Shown: positions 40,650 through 51,331 of the stretch, in pieces
How positions within the stretch are numbered: position 1 is the stretch's first letter
Layout of the letters: every line of letters begins with the position of its first letter
Origin: Lachnospiraceae bacterium
GTDB taxonomy: Bacteria; Bacillota; Clostridia; Lachnospirales; Lachnospiraceae
Length of the DNA stretch: 64,000 nucleotides
NCBI GenBank assembly: GCA_024687305.1
Contig: JAILEQ010000064.1
Location: forward strand, 1 to 64,000
Reading direction: 5' to 3'
Made by a program: the position numbers and the translations under genes
Notes under the pieces: generated by a model
Database searches by the model: none
What the model saw: only the letters and a program-made list of their open reading frames with translations
What the model was told of the DNA's origin: nothing

Positions 40650-42703
40650 TAAATTTCTCCTCCTTCTATCATACTGTCGAGCGTGCTCTTCAATCTTTCG
40701 ATAACCTCTTCGACAGTACTGTTCTCTATCTGTGTTCCGGCGATACTCATATGTCCGCCGCCGCCCATCCTTTCCATGACGATCTGAACGTTGAGTTCGT
40801 CGATTGAACGGGCACTTATATATATCGTACCCTGGAAATCCGTAAGTACGAAGCTAGCCTTGATACCCTTGATGTTAAGAAGCTCATTGGCAGCCTGCGC
40901 GCCGATAACCGTCGGACTTGAAATTCCTTCGGTAGCACATACCGAGATCGCATAAAACTCTCTGTATATTTCGGCATCGCTTACGCAGTCCGCTCTTGTC
41001 TTGTATTCGATGGCATCTTCCCTGAACATCTTTCTGACTCTAACGACATCTGCGCCGTTTCTCTTTAAGAAAGCGGCAGCTTCAAACGTCTTAACGCCGG
41101 TCTTTTGATTGAAGTTGTTGGTATCGATCATGATACCCGAATATAGGCAATCTGCTTCTTCGTTCTTTATCTTGATGGCATCGGTAGTGTACTGCATGAT
41201 CTCTGATACCATTTCACAGGCAGAAGACGCATAGGGCTCAACATATGACAATGTTGCGTTCTCAACATATTCCGCACCCTGTCTGTGGTGATCGAGAACG
41301 ACTATCGATTTTGCTTTCTTTATAAGCTCTTCGCATTCGGTCATCTTTGGCTTGTTAACGTCCACGATCACCAGAACGGCGTTGTTGCCTATTTCCTCAA
41401 GAGCACGGTTGGAGTTTATTATCATGTCCTGATCGTACTCGGGATTGTCCGAGAACATATCGACCATGGGCTGCATGGAAGTCGTGACCGTATCCAGAAC
41501 GATATGTGCCTTACGGTCAAGAGTTTTAGCGATCCGGTATATTCCGACACTGGCACCGAAGCTGTCCACATCGCCTCTCTTGTGACCCATGATGAATACC
41601 TGATCTTTACTTGTGATTATTTCCATCAGAGCATGTGCTTTAACACGCGCCTTAACTCTGGTATTCTTATCAACCTGCTGGCTCTTTCCGCCGTAGTAAT
41701 TTATCTGATCCGGAGTCTTAACTACCGCCTGATCTCCGCCTCGACCGAGTGCAAGATCGATCGCCGCTCTCGCAAACTCGTAATCCTGTGCGTATGAAAG
41801 TCCGTCAAGGCCGACACCGATACTGAGCGTAGCAGCCATATCGTTACCGATATTTACCGTCTTTACGTCTTCAAGAAGATCGAACTTCATCTCTTTGAGA
41901 GCCGCTACCGCGCTCTTTCTTAAGATGACCATATACTTGTCTTTTTCCATCTTCTTTGTGATACCGTCAACGGAAGACATGTATTTGTTGATCTTTCTTT
42001 CGATGAGAGCCGTAAGGAGCGAACGTCTTACTTCTTCGACACTTTCCATTACTTCATCGTAGTTGTCCAGATAAACAAGACCTATAGCAAGACTCTGATC
42101 GTCAACTTCTCTTAATGCAAGCTTTAAAGCCGTATTGTCAAAAAGATAAAGAGCGATAAGATAACCGGCAAAGTTCTCTGTCTCGATGAGGTTGGAATTG
42201 TCGGCCATCTCCTTTACGGAGACTTTCTTTAACTTACATATATAGTCGAGATTGTTGTACTTTATCTCAAGTTCATTCTCGTTGAAATCGTCCACACCGT
42301 CCGGGATCTTATCCTCGGTCAGTTCGGGAAAATAAGATGTTATGGATCTGTCGAGACCCTTATCGGCTGCCGTTACCTTATCGAAAGCGGTATTGGACCA
42401 AATGATCTTACCGTTCTCGTCGAGTATCGCGTGAGGAAGATCGAGAGACTTTAACAGCTGTCTTTGGATCTGCCCGTATTGTGTGGCAAAGCTTATAAGC
42501 TCATATACTATCGCCGGAGAATTCCTATAAAGAAGCGTACAGATAACCGCAAAATACAATACCAGGAAAACGCTTAAAACCACACCTGCTTTAACATTCA
42601 ACAGATAAATGTAAACATTTACCAGAACAAGAACAAGTCCCAGCACCAGCGATGCCAGAAGATATCTTTTTATCCTGCCTCTAACCTTAACTTTACTTTT
42701 CAT
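40649..42703 (-). CDS. gdpP: c-di-AMP phosphodiesterase GdpP-like (2 TM, PAS, degenerate GGDEF, DHH/DHHA1)
   Basis: N-terminal TMs, [32 protein letters not shown]; gdpP-rplI-dnaB order. Start chosen at MKSKVKV. Confidence 0.92.
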   Translation of the reverse strand: MKSKVKVRGRIKRYLLASLVLGLVLVLVNVYIYLLNVKAGVVLSVFLVLYFAVICTLLYRNSPAIVYELISFATQYGQIQRQLLKSLDLPHAILDENGKIIWSNTAFDKVTAADKGLDRSITSYFPELTEDKIPDGVDDFNENELEIKYNNLDYICKLKKVSVKEMADNSNLIETENFAGYLIALYLFDNTALKLALREVDDQSLAIGLVYLDNYDEVMESVEEVRRSLLTALIERKINKYMSSVDGITKKMEKDKYMVILRKSAVAALKEMKFDLLEDVKTVNIGNDMAATLSIGVGLDGLSYAQDYEFARAAIDLALGRGGDQAVVKTPDQINYYGGKSQQVDKNTRVKARVKAHALMEIITSKDQVFIMGHKRGDVDSFGASVGIYRIAKTLDRKAHIVLDTVTTSMQPMVDMFSDNPEYDQDMIINSNRALEEIGNNAVLVIVDVNKPKMTECEELIKKAKSIVVLDHHRQGAEYVENATLSYVEPYASSACEMVSEIMQYTTDAIKIKNEEADCLYSGIMIDTNNFNQKTGVKTFEAAAFLKRNGADVVRVRKMFREDAIEYKTRADCVSDAEIYREFYAISVCATEGISSPTVIGAQAANELLNIKGIKASFVLTDFQGTIYISARSIDELNVQIVMERMGGGGHMSIAGTQIENSTVEEVIERLKSTLDSMIEGGEI

Positions 42704-42822
42704 ATCGTTCCTTTTTAACCCAACCTCATTAAACAAAAAACCATCCACATAATAATATAGCACAAAGATGTCAACAGGGCGAGAAAAATAACGCTTAATC
42801 GTGACATATTTGTGCTTATTGT

Positions 42823-43773
42823 TTACATATCAAAATCCGGAATAAAACTCTCTTTTGCGACTTCTCTTTCCTGAATGTAGGCGTTCTCTATTCCAAGAGA
42901 GAGTGCATAATCGACAACCTTGTCATATTCTCTTTTGGTAATTCGTCTGTTTAATTCCGCGTGTTCTTTAAAGGGACCGCATATGGGTGTGTACTGGCTC
43001 ATTATGCTTATCTTTATTTTCGATCCGTATGTGTCGTAAAGATATTTAAGTACCTCTTTTGAGTTGTTCACGTGTCCGGGAAGTACCAGATGCCTCACTA
43101 TCACGGACGTCTGGCTCACCATCTCTTCTATCGCTTTTTTAGCAACTTCGGGGTAGTCGGGGGCCAAAGAAAACTCTTTCGAAAGTGCGGGGTCTAAATA
43201 TTTAAGGTCGGGAAGATATATGTCCACGTAACCCTTTAACAGCTTTAAAGTTTCAACGGATTCATAACCCGATGAATTGTAGACCACAGGAATGGTAAGG
43301 CCTTTTTCTTTGGCCATGTCCAATGCATCAAGAATTGACGGTACAAACATCACAGCTGTTACTAAATTAATATTAAGTGCACCCTTATCCCGGAGATTTA
43401 AGAAGACATCTGAAAGCTCGGATACGGAGAGTTCCCGTCCCGACTTTGTATCGGCTCTTGATATCGTATGATTCTGACAATAGATACACCCAAGATTACA
43501 CCCTGTAAAAAACACGGTTCCGGAGCCTTCTTTACCGGAAATTTCCGGTTCTTCCCAAAAGTGAAGATCGGCCCTGGCTATCTTTACCGTATTCTTCTGT
43601 CCGCAATATCCTGTTTTTCCTTCGTTCCGATCGACTCCGCATTTTCTTGGGCAGAGCATGCATCGATCGTACAATCTTTCCCGTTCCACTCTTTTCTCCG
43701 GGGCAAAAACCCGCCTGTTTGCTGCAGGCGGGATGCTTTCTTTATCACTTATTATCATATACTGCTTTTGCAA
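42823..43773 (-). CDS. PflX-like radical SAM protein
   Basis: CMLCPRKCGVDRNEGKTGYCGQ and FFTGCNLGCIYCQNHTIS; overlaps the preceding gene by 29 nt. Confidence 0.87.
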   Translation of the reverse strand: MQKQYMIISDKESIPPAANRRVFAPEKRVERERLYDRCMLCPRKCGVDRNEGKTGYCGQKNTVKIARADLHFWEEPEISGKEGSGTVFFTGCNLGCIYCQNHTISRADTKSGRELSVSELSDVFLNLRDKGALNINLVTAVMFVPSILDALDMAKEKGLTIPVVYNSSGYESVETLKLLKGYVDIYLPDLKYLDPALSKEFSLAPDYPEVAKKAIEEMVSQTSVIVRHLVLPGHVNNSKEVLKYLYDTYGSKIKISIMSQYTPICGPFKEHAELNRRITKREYDKVVDYALSLGIENAYIQEREVAKESFIPDFDM

Positions 43774-44974
43774 TGACTACATCGGGGCGCAAATACGGTA
43801 TCAGCATAGCCTGAAAAGCATGATAAAGATCTGATTTTCCCGGCCATACCGTGCCTTTCAATCTGTTGTTTCGATCGAGCTGATGATACCAGGAGCCGAC
43901 CGAATGATCGATCACCGTTGAGTCAAGATACTTCATGAACGACGCATAGTCGTCGGCGTATTTTTTATCGTTCGTTATCCTGTAAAGCACGGCTGAAGTA
44001 TTGATCGCTTCGGCAAGAGTCCAATGCATGCGGTCATGCACGACCGGTTTGCCTTCCCAGTCCGTGGTATATACTATACCTTCCGCTCCGTCCGCACACC
44101 AGGCGTCTTTGATCGCACGATCGTACAGTTTAAGAGCCGCTTCCATATAGTGGGAGTTATCACTTTCTTTGAACCTTTTTGAGATGCACCACTGAGCTAT
44201 GAGGCGCGCCCACTCGATTCCGTGACCGGGAGTGGCGCCGTAGGGCTTAAAAGGATCGTCCGGTTTTTCCCTGTTCATATCAAGATCGGGCTTCCAGTCC
44301 GAAGTGAAATGCTCCGGGATACGGTAATCGTTATCCTTTGCCCAGTTTATGACATGATCGATTATGCGGCCGGCTCTTTGATGATACTTATCATCGTCAA
44401 GGCAATCGGCAACAGCCAGGAACGCCTCTACCGTATGCATATTTGCATTAAGTCCTCTGTAACTGTCAAGGACCTTAAATTCGGTGTTCCAGGTATCGCA
44501 GGAAAGCCCTTCTTCTTCGTTCCAGAAGTATTTGTCATAGGTTTCCAGCGCATCTTTTAAAAGATCAAAAGAACCTTCTATCCCTGCAAGATATGCGCTC
44601 GTAGCCGCAAGTATCACAAATGCATGAGCGTAACATTGCTTTTGAGGAACAATATCTCCGGTCGCGGTCACTCCGGCATACCAGCCTCCGTGAGTCACAT
44701 CTTTCAGTTCACCGGTAAGACCCTTTAAAGCCGCTGCCGCGAGCTTATCCGCACCTTCGTATTTCATCATGGAACCTATGCTGTATACATGCGCCATTCT
44801 GCAGGTTATCCAGGTCTCTCTGTTTCTGTCGACCCAAGGTGTTCCGTCATCCGAAAGGTAGTAGCTTCCGCCTCCCGGTGAAGGAAATCTTTTTCCGAAG
44901 TTTAACAACGCCAATGCGTTTTCAGTGAGAAACTCCTTATTTTCCTTTGTGTCGATCATGTATCTTTCGTCCAT
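43745..44974 (-). CDS. AGE-family sugar 2-epimerase/aldose-ketose isomerase, YihS-like (probable mannose isomerase)
   Basis: TWITCRMAHVYSIGSMM, GGWYAGV, YRGLNANMHTVEAFLAV, GATPGHGIEWARL. Confidence 0.82.
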   Translation of the reverse strand: MDERYMIDTKENKEFLTENALALLNFGKRFPSPGGGSYYLSDDGTPWVDRNRETWITCRMAHVYSIGSMMKYEGADKLAAAALKGLTGELKDVTHGGWYAGVTATGDIVPQKQCYAHAFVILAATSAYLAGIEGSFDLLKDALETYDKYFWNEEEGLSCDTWNTEFKVLDSYRGLNANMHTVEAFLAVADCLDDDKYHQRAGRIIDHVINWAKDNDYRIPEHFTSDWKPDLDMNREKPDDPFKPYGATPGHGIEWARLIAQWCISKRFKESDNSHYMEAALKLYDRAIKDAWCADGAEGIVYTTDWEGKPVVHDRMHWTLAEAINTSAVLYRITNDKKYADDYASFMKYLDSTVIDHSVGSWYHQLDRNNRLKGTVWPGKSDLYHAFQAMLIPYLRPDVVIAKAVYDNK

Positions 44975-45009
44975 GAAATTGCTCCTTGAAAACTGTTTTT
45001 ACCCCTTAA

Positions 45010-47475
45010 CTATCTTATGGAATAGACGCTTCTCACTTCCAGTCCCGCAGGATCACCCTTTAAGATCTTAACTTTTCTTTCGCCCTTTTCCATATCAAAG
45101 AAATTGTCCGACAGTATAAGATCGTCGGAAGCGTTCCTTATCTCAACACTCTTTGCATAATGCTTTGCGAAGACCGTTATCTCGTCATTTTCTACCTTTA
45201 CCGTAAGCTCGGGATCGGAAAAATCAAAGTGTTTGGGCGGACAGAAAAGAACACTGCCCTGCGATACCGCTTCGCCGTTTTCGATAAGTCGATAGCTTAC
45301 GTGATCTTGATAAAGTGAGGCATCGGGAAGCATTACGACATCGAGCCACTTTGAAGACATGGCATCTACATCAACATTTATGCTGTCTTTCTTGATAACT
45401 TCATCGTTTTCGTTTATAAGTTCCCACTCTACCGTGGCGTTTCTTGCTTTCATGGTCTCGTTTGAGACGTTAAGCCTTACAGACTTCTTAACTTCGTAGG
45501 GCTCTGCATTCACATTCATGTTCTGCGTAAGAAGCCCTTCTTCCTCACATGATACCATAAAAGGAGCAAAGAATCTTTTTGCGTAGTAATGAAGTGCCTT
45601 CCAGCGTCCGTAGTAGTCTATCGACGACCAAGAAGCCACGGGCCAGCAATCGTTTAGCTGCCAGTATACCGTTCCCATACAGCGGCCCCTGTTTCTTCTG
45701 AAATGCTCTACGCCGTAACGGATGGCCTCGGCCTGAAGAAGCTGAGACGCATATATAAGAGTATCAAGCGTAGTGGGATAAAGAAACGTCTGCTCCATGT
45801 AATTCATGATCTTGCCGTTTGCGGAGGCATTTCTCTGGTGCTTCTCCATCACGTAAGAGAATACGTTTCTGTCCTTTGGCAAAGTGAATTCCTCGATCGT
45901 TTTGATCGAAGGGAACGACTGGAAGCCAAACTCGGATAAGTATCTGAAATAGAACTTTCTGTATTCGGTGAACGGTTTGTTTCCGTGCCATACATCCCAG
46001 TAATGAACATCTCCTCTGTCGGGGGAGTTTGGATCGTCAAATCCGCCTCCGCACGAAGGCGATGCAGGCCAGTAAAATCTGTCCGGGTCTTCCGTTTCAA
46101 GAAGTCTGGGAAGCAGATACTCATACATCTTTACATAGTCGCTCTTTATCTCGTTTTTGGCGCCCCACTCTCCTTTGTCGACAAACATCTCCATTTCGTT
46201 GTTGCCGCACCAAAGTCCCAAAGAAGGATGGTGGTAAAGACGTCTTATATTATCTCTAAGCTCTGCCAGTATATTTTCTTCAAAATCTCTTGTCAGTCTG
46301 TAGTTTGCGCAGGCAAACATAAAGTCCTGCCATACCACGAGACCGAGTTCATCGCACGCATCGTAAAAATCGTCGGAAGGATAAAGACCGCCGCCCCAGA
46401 CACGGATACAGTTAAAGTGGGCATCCGCACACTGTTTTAAGAGATTGCGCGTTCTTTCTTTGTTACATCTTGGAAGAATATTGTCCTCGGGGATGTAATC
46501 CGCACCCATGGCGAAGAACTTTACATTATTTATCACATGAGCAAACTCGGAACCGAACTCATCCTTTTTCGTGCTCATCTCAAGTTTTCTGAGACCGATA
46601 CGTTTTTCACATTTGTCGCAGACTTCTCCCGCTTCGTCAACAAGCTCAGTGATCACGGTATATAAAGGCTGCCCGCCCAGACCGTTTGGCCACCAAAGAA
46701 GCGGATCGGGTATTGAGATCTCGCTTTCTTTTGATATATCGTGCCTGTCGACTGCCGTTTTTCCGCCCGGATCGATAACACTTACAAGTGTCTTAAGGCC
46801 GTCCGTCAACGGGCCTTCCAAAGAAACTTCCGCGCGAAGGGTTACGTTTGAAAGATCGGCATTAAACGACTGCCTTAAGTATACGCGGGTAAAGCGGGCT
46901 TTCTTTACCTGCAACAGTTCGATATCTTTCCATATCCCGGCGTCGGGAAGTCTCGGACCCCAATCCCAGCCAAACATGTAATGACCTTTTCGGATCTTCG
47001 GGAAGCCTCTCATGGCGTCCTCTGTTCCCAAAATGGCGGGATCTTTTTCGAACTCTTCCTGTATGAACCGTACAGGTGAATGAAATAATATCACCAGCTT
47101 ATTAACACCGGGCAAAAGAAGCTCCTTCACCGAATATTCCCATGTCCGATGCATATTGTCAGCACTTGCCAGTGCCTTACCGTTAAGCGTTATATCCGCA
47201 AGCGTATCAAGTCCGTTAAAACGAAGGATGACTTCGTCGGAAGCGGCCAGATCATCCGCGTTTACATTGAATTCGCCCTTGTACTCAAAATCATTTTTCA
47301 TGAGTTCAAGAGCGAAGTTTTCGTTGTCCCTGTAGTAAGGATCGTCTATCATGCCTGCATTTAACAGGTCGTTATATACCGAACCCGGAACCGAAGCGGG
47401 AATATAATCCTCTTTGGCGTCGGGACCGTTTACAATGCGCATTTTAAATCGCATATTGTTTTCTATTCGTTTCAT
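45010..47475 (-). CDS. Glycoside hydrolase family 2 beta-mannosidase
   Basis: GHYMFGWDWGPRLPDAGIWKDIEL, NCIRVWGGGLYPSDDFYDACDELGLVVWQDFMFACA, LWCGNNEMEMF, YLSEFGFQSFPS. Confidence 0.92.
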   Translation of the reverse strand: MKRIENNMRFKMRIVNGPDAKEDYIPASVPGSVYNDLLNAGMIDDPYYRDNENFALELMKNDFEYKGEFNVNADDLAASDEVILRFNGLDTLADITLNGKALASADNMHRTWEYSVKELLLPGVNKLVILFHSPVRFIQEEFEKDPAILGTEDAMRGFPKIRKGHYMFGWDWGPRLPDAGIWKDIELLQVKKARFTRVYLRQSFNADLSNVTLRAEVSLEGPLTDGLKTLVSVIDPGGKTAVDRHDISKESEISIPDPLLWWPNGLGGQPLYTVITELVDEAGEVCDKCEKRIGLRKLEMSTKKDEFGSEFAHVINNVKFFAMGADYIPEDNILPRCNKERTRNLLKQCADAHFNCIRVWGGGLYPSDDFYDACDELGLVVWQDFMFACANYRLTRDFEENILAELRDNIRRLYHHPSLGLWCGNNEMEMFVDKGEWGAKNEIKSDYVKMYEYLLPRLLETEDPDRFYWPASPSCGGGFDDPNSPDRGDVHYWDVWHGNKPFTEYRKFYFRYLSEFGFQSFPSIKTIEEFTLPKDRNVFSYVMEKHQRNASANGKIMNYMEQTFLYPTTLDTLIYASQLLQAEAIRYGVEHFRRNRGRCMGTVYWQLNDCWPVASWSSIDYYGRWKALHYYAKRFFAPFMVSCEEEGLLTQNMNVNAEPYEVKKSVRLNVSNETMKARNATVEWELINENDEVIKKDSINVDVDAMSSKWLDVVMLPDASLYQDHVSYRLIENGEAVSQGSVLFCPPKHFDFSDPELTVKVENDEITVFAKHYAKSVEIRNASDDLILSDNFFDMEKGERKVKILKGDPAGLEVRSVYSIR

Positions 47476-48404
47476 TTAAGATTCCTTTCAATTTCCTCTC
47501 TTCCCGGAATTGCCGGTATTCCGCCGGGTTTTTGAACACAAAGTCCTCCCGATACTGCTCCGTATCTGCCGGCGATATTAAGCTTTTCGCGGTTCAGATC
47601 GGAAACGGTGGTGACGTTTTGCATTATAAGTGAAGAAAGAAAGCCTCCCCAATAAGCGTCACCTGCACCGGTGGTATCGACTGCTTTAACGTCCAAGGCG
47701 GGGATATCCGTCGACGTGCCGTCATAGAATATCCTGGCACCTTTACTGCCGAGTGTTTCCACTACAACACTTATATCGTATTGTTTCATGAAATCAAAGA
47801 TGTTTTCTTCCCCTCCCACAAAGACAAGTTCTTCGTCGGATATTTTAAGAAAGTCGGTATAGGGGAATAACACTTCGGATTCTTTAAGGCAATCCTCCAC
47901 GCTCCATATCTTATCTCTGTAATTGATATCAAAACTTACCATTTTACCGTTTTCTTTTGCTTTCTTTACGGCATAGAGAACGGCGTAACGTTCGGCTGTT
48001 ATGCCGGACTGGCTGACAGACCCCACGTGAATGATGTCCCAAGAAGAAATATCCGCTTTATCAACATCATCTGTATCAAGAAGCATATCCGCTCCGGGTT
48101 TTCTGGCGAACGTAAACGATCTGTCACCCGTTTCGTCCAAAGTTACAAATGCCAAAGTGGTCGTAGCTTTGTCGGTAAGTTTTGGAACAGGTATCTTCAC
48201 ATCGTTGTCTTTTAAAGTCTTTACAAGAAGCTTTCCGAAATCATCATTTCCCATGCACCCCAGAAAACCTGCTTCTATTCCGTTTTTTGCTACACTTACG
48301 GCCACATTTGCCGGTGCGCCACCGGGATTGGCTGTATAAGTGTTTGTCATTCCCTTAACGGGTGTAAAATCTATTAAAATTTCTCCGATGCAGAGTACTT
48401 TCAT
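47472..48404 (-). CDS. PfkB-family fructokinase-like sugar kinase
   Basis: MKVLCIGEILIDFTP, GGAPANVAVSVAKNG, VDTTGAGDAYWGGFLSSL. Confidence 0.88.
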   Translation of the reverse strand: MKVLCIGEILIDFTPVKGMTNTYTANPGGAPANVAVSVAKNGIEAGFLGCMGNDDFGKLLVKTLKDNDVKIPVPKLTDKATTTLAFVTLDETGDRSFTFARKPGADMLLDTDDVDKADISSWDIIHVGSVSQSGITAERYAVLYAVKKAKENGKMVSFDINYRDKIWSVEDCLKESEVLFPYTDFLKISDEELVFVGGEENIFDFMKQYDISVVVETLGSKGARIFYDGTSTDIPALDVKAVDTTGAGDAYWGGFLSSLIMQNVTTVSDLNREKLNIAGRYGAVSGGLCVQKPGGIPAIPGREEIERNLK

Positions 48405-48428
48405 TACCGTTTTTATTTCCTTTCAAAG

Positions 48429-49439
48429 CTATATTGCCTTAACTGAGCTTCTTTCTATGAGTGAGCCCATGACCAGCACACGACCGGCCGTATATTCCGC
48501 ATTTTCAAGTTTTTCGAGCATTATCTTTATAACATTTCTTACAAGCGCATCGGTATCGACACCGTAAGTCGTTATCTTGGGCGAGCTCATCTCGGCATAA
48601 ATAAAGTTATCGAATGCCACTACCGAAACATCGTCGGGTACGTTGTAGCCCATATTTTGAAGCTTTTGAACAAAATTGAACGCTACGGCGTCGGAATTGC
48701 ACACAAAAGCGGTGGGCATTTCTTTCGGAAGTTCAAACTCGATAAAATCGCCTTCCTCGTCTCTGTCCTCTATGCGCCACTCATCCTTTACGGGAAGCCC
48801 CGCCGACAGCATTGCCCTGTAATAGCCGACATACCGGTCCATAATACTTGAAGTGCTGCCTATGCTGCCTACAAATCCGATCTTTTTGTGTCCTTTATGT
48901 ATAAGATAATTGGTAAGTATGCTCGATCCGAAAACACTGTCGCTTATAACAGCATCTTCGGTCACATCCTCGTCGTAGAAGTCCATATATAAAATAGGGA
49001 GGTTATAGCTTCTTAACATGTTGAGGTATTTCTTGGACATCTGGCCGAGGATGATGATACCTTCAATCCTGCCCGATGAGATAAGCGCAGGCGGTTCAAG
49101 TATCTTTTCAGACTTTCGCATTATTATCTCGAGCATTCCCATCTGACCCGCATCGGTCAGCTTCATCATGGTTTTCTCGTACAGTCTGCTGTAATATGCA
49201 TCCTTTGTGATGAAGTGCTCGCTTACGATAATGCCTATATTGTGACGCTTCTCAACAGTTTCTTTGGTCCCTTTTGTATAGGTGTAACCCATCTCGGCAG
49301 CTTTCTTTATTATCATTTCTCTCACTGCGTCGCCAACGCCGTCTTTACCCGACAAAGCCTTTGAAACAGATACGGTACTAAGTCCAAGTTCCTTTGCTAT
49401 ATCGGACATTGTAACGGTTTTTCTGGTCATACCGGCCAC
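48429..49439 (-). CDS. LacI-family transcriptional regulator
   Basis: VTMSDIAKELGLSTVSVSKALSGKDGVGDAVREMIIKKAAEMGY. Confidence 0.94.
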   Translation of the reverse strand: MAGMTRKTVTMSDIAKELGLSTVSVSKALSGKDGVGDAVREMIIKKAAEMGYTYTKGTKETVEKRHNIGIIVSEHFITKDAYYSRLYEKTMMKLTDAGQMGMLEIIMRKSEKILEPPALISSGRIEGIIILGQMSKKYLNMLRSYNLPILYMDFYDEDVTEDAVISDSVFGSSILTNYLIHKGHKKIGFVGSIGSTSSIMDRYVGYYRAMLSAGLPVKDEWRIEDRDEEGDFIEFELPKEMPTAFVCNSDAVAFNFVQKLQNMGYNVPDDVSVVAFDNFIYAEMSSPKITTYGVDTDALVRNVIKIMLEKLENAEYTAGRVLVMGSLIERSSVKAI

Positions 49440-49450
49440 CTCCGTTTGTT

Positions 49451-49485
49451 TTACTTAATAACTTAATTATAGTTAAATTAAGTAA
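49451..49485. promoter_or_regulatory. Inverted repeat TTACTTAAT-N17-ATTAAGTAA upstream of lacI-like gene
   Basis: Perfect 9-bp arms. Confidence 0.6.
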
Positions 49486-49512
49486 TTCTGACAATCGTAA
49501 GGGAGATCATTT

Positions 49513-50361
49513 TTATCCTTTTACCGCACCGAGAGTAAGTCCGGCATATATCTGTTTCTGGCAGAGGATAAAGACTATCAAAGCCGGCAGCATTGAGATG
49601 ATAACACCTGCGCATATGAGATTATATTTACTTCCGAGAGGCCCCACGAAAGTATACAAAGATGTGGCCACGGTGGAAAGCCTGTTCTTATCCTGAAGAT
49701 ACAGCTTTGCCATGTAGTACTCGTTGTAGGTTCCCACACCTTTTAAAATGCAGGATGTAACGATGGCCGGCTTAAGAAGCGGAAACAATATCTTATAAAA
49801 GATAGTGAAATAGGAGGCTCCGTCAACTATAGCCGATTCATCGAGCGACACATCTATATTTTCAAAGAACTGTATATAGATATAGATCGCTATTACATCC
49901 GTACCGCACATCAAGACAATGTATCCCGGAAGGGTATTGATGAATTTCAGTTTATACATTATCTCATATACGGATATCTGCATGGCAATTCCGGGAAGCA
50001 TTGTTGCAAAAAGAAACATATTCCTGATAAGCGTATTCCCCGGGAATTTGAAACGATTAAGCACATATGCCAGCTGTGTTCCGAACATAGTTGAAAAGAA
50101 CAGCACGCATACGAGTATGATCGTAGAATTCAAGAAGGCGCGCCCCATACCGGCTTTATTAAAAGCACTGATAAAATTATCAAAGTTAAGCCAGTTTTGC
50201 GGCAGCGTCATAACATTTGTATTTTGATATTCATAGTCATCCTTAAATGCCGTTATTACGCACGATACTACCGGTAACAATGCGAAAAATGAGAAGAATA
50301 CCAGTGAAAAATACTTAACTGCAGTAAGAACGATCTTACCGGCTTTTTCAAGTGCATTCAT
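49513..50361 (-). CDS. ABC sugar transporter permease (MalG-type)
   Basis: Multi-TM; VDGASYFTIFYKILFPLLKPAIVT (EAA-like loop). Confidence 0.93.
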   Translation of the reverse strand: MNALEKAGKIVLTAVKYFSLVFFSFFALLPVVSCVITAFKDDYEYQNTNVMTLPQNWLNFDNFISAFNKAGMGRAFLNSTIILVCVLFFSTMFGTQLAYVLNRFKFPGNTLIRNMFLFATMLPGIAMQISVYEIMYKLKFINTLPGYIVLMCGTDVIAIYIYIQFFENIDVSLDESAIVDGASYFTIFYKILFPLLKPAIVTSCILKGVGTYNEYYMAKLYLQDKNRLSTVATSLYTFVGPLGSKYNLICAGVIISMLPALIVFILCQKQIYAGLTLGAVKG

Positions 50362-50386
50362 TGCGTTTTCCTTTCTTTTTACCTAT

Positions 50387-51316
50387 TTATGCATCACTGT
50401 TCTTAAAGACATATTTGAAGAACAGCTTTTGCAATATGGTCACCGTAAAGATTATTAAAAGAAGTACCACCGCCATTGCCGATGCCAGACCGACTTTTTG
50501 CTGTGTATGCGCTATCTCGTGCATGACCACGAAATACGTTCCCGTTCCGTTCGCACCGTCGGTGATAACAAAAGGAGGCTCGAAAGCACTAAGCGAACCC
50601 GATATCGAAAGAATGACATTCAGAACAAAGATCGTCTTTATGCTGGGAAGGATGATGTACTTAAACTGTTGGAACCTGTTGGCTCCGTCAAGCATCGCTG
50701 CTTCGTAGAGTTCACCGTCTACCGACATTATCGCTCCGATGAACAGCACCATGTTTTGACCGAAATATCTCCATACGGAGGTCCCCACCAGGGAAATATT
50801 GTTAATGCTTCGGTCTTTTAACCAGTAAGGAAGATTTTCCAGTTCAAATCCGCACCACTGAAGTACGGTATCAAACACAAAACCTCTTGTATAAAAGAAT
50901 TTGAAGATAAAACCTATCGCTATACCGTTTATAAGGAAAGGGAAGAACATAAAGCCCTTAAACAGATTTCCTCCCTTAACCTTAAAACTTAATATGGTGG
51001 CCAGGTACAGTGCCAAAGTCAGCTGTACCACCGAACCGCCCATATAGTACAATGACAGCTTAAGAGCCCCGAAGCAGTCGCTTCTTGAAAATACCTTCGC
51101 GTAGTTTTTAAGTCCTACAAATTTTCTGACCCCGACGTACTTCATGTTAAAAAAGCTGAATTTGACAGTCTCGGCAAAAGGTATATATGTAAAGACCAGC
51201 AAAAGCAGCAAGGGAACTACCATGAAGGCTATCATCACAAGCACTTTCTGTCCGTCACGGCTCCTAAGCCATTCTATGAATGATCGTTTTCTGTGTACAG
51301 TCACATTCTTAGTCAT
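50387..51316 (-). CDS. ABC sugar transporter permease (MalF-type)
   Basis: Multi-TM; EAAMLDGANRFQQFKYIILPSIKTIF (EAA loop). Confidence 0.93.
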   Translation of the reverse strand: MTKNVTVHRKRSFIEWLRSRDGQKVLVMIAFMVVPLLLLLVFTYIPFAETVKFSFFNMKYVGVRKFVGLKNYAKVFSRSDCFGALKLSLYYMGGSVVQLTLALYLATILSFKVKGGNLFKGFMFFPFLINGIAIGFIFKFFYTRGFVFDTVLQWCGFELENLPYWLKDRSINNISLVGTSVWRYFGQNMVLFIGAIMSVDGELYEAAMLDGANRFQQFKYIILPSIKTIFVLNVILSISGSLSAFEPPFVITDGANGTGTYFVVMHEIAHTQQKVGLASAMAVVLLLIIFTVTILQKLFFKYVFKNSDA

Positions 51317-51331
51317 TGCACTATCTCCTGT

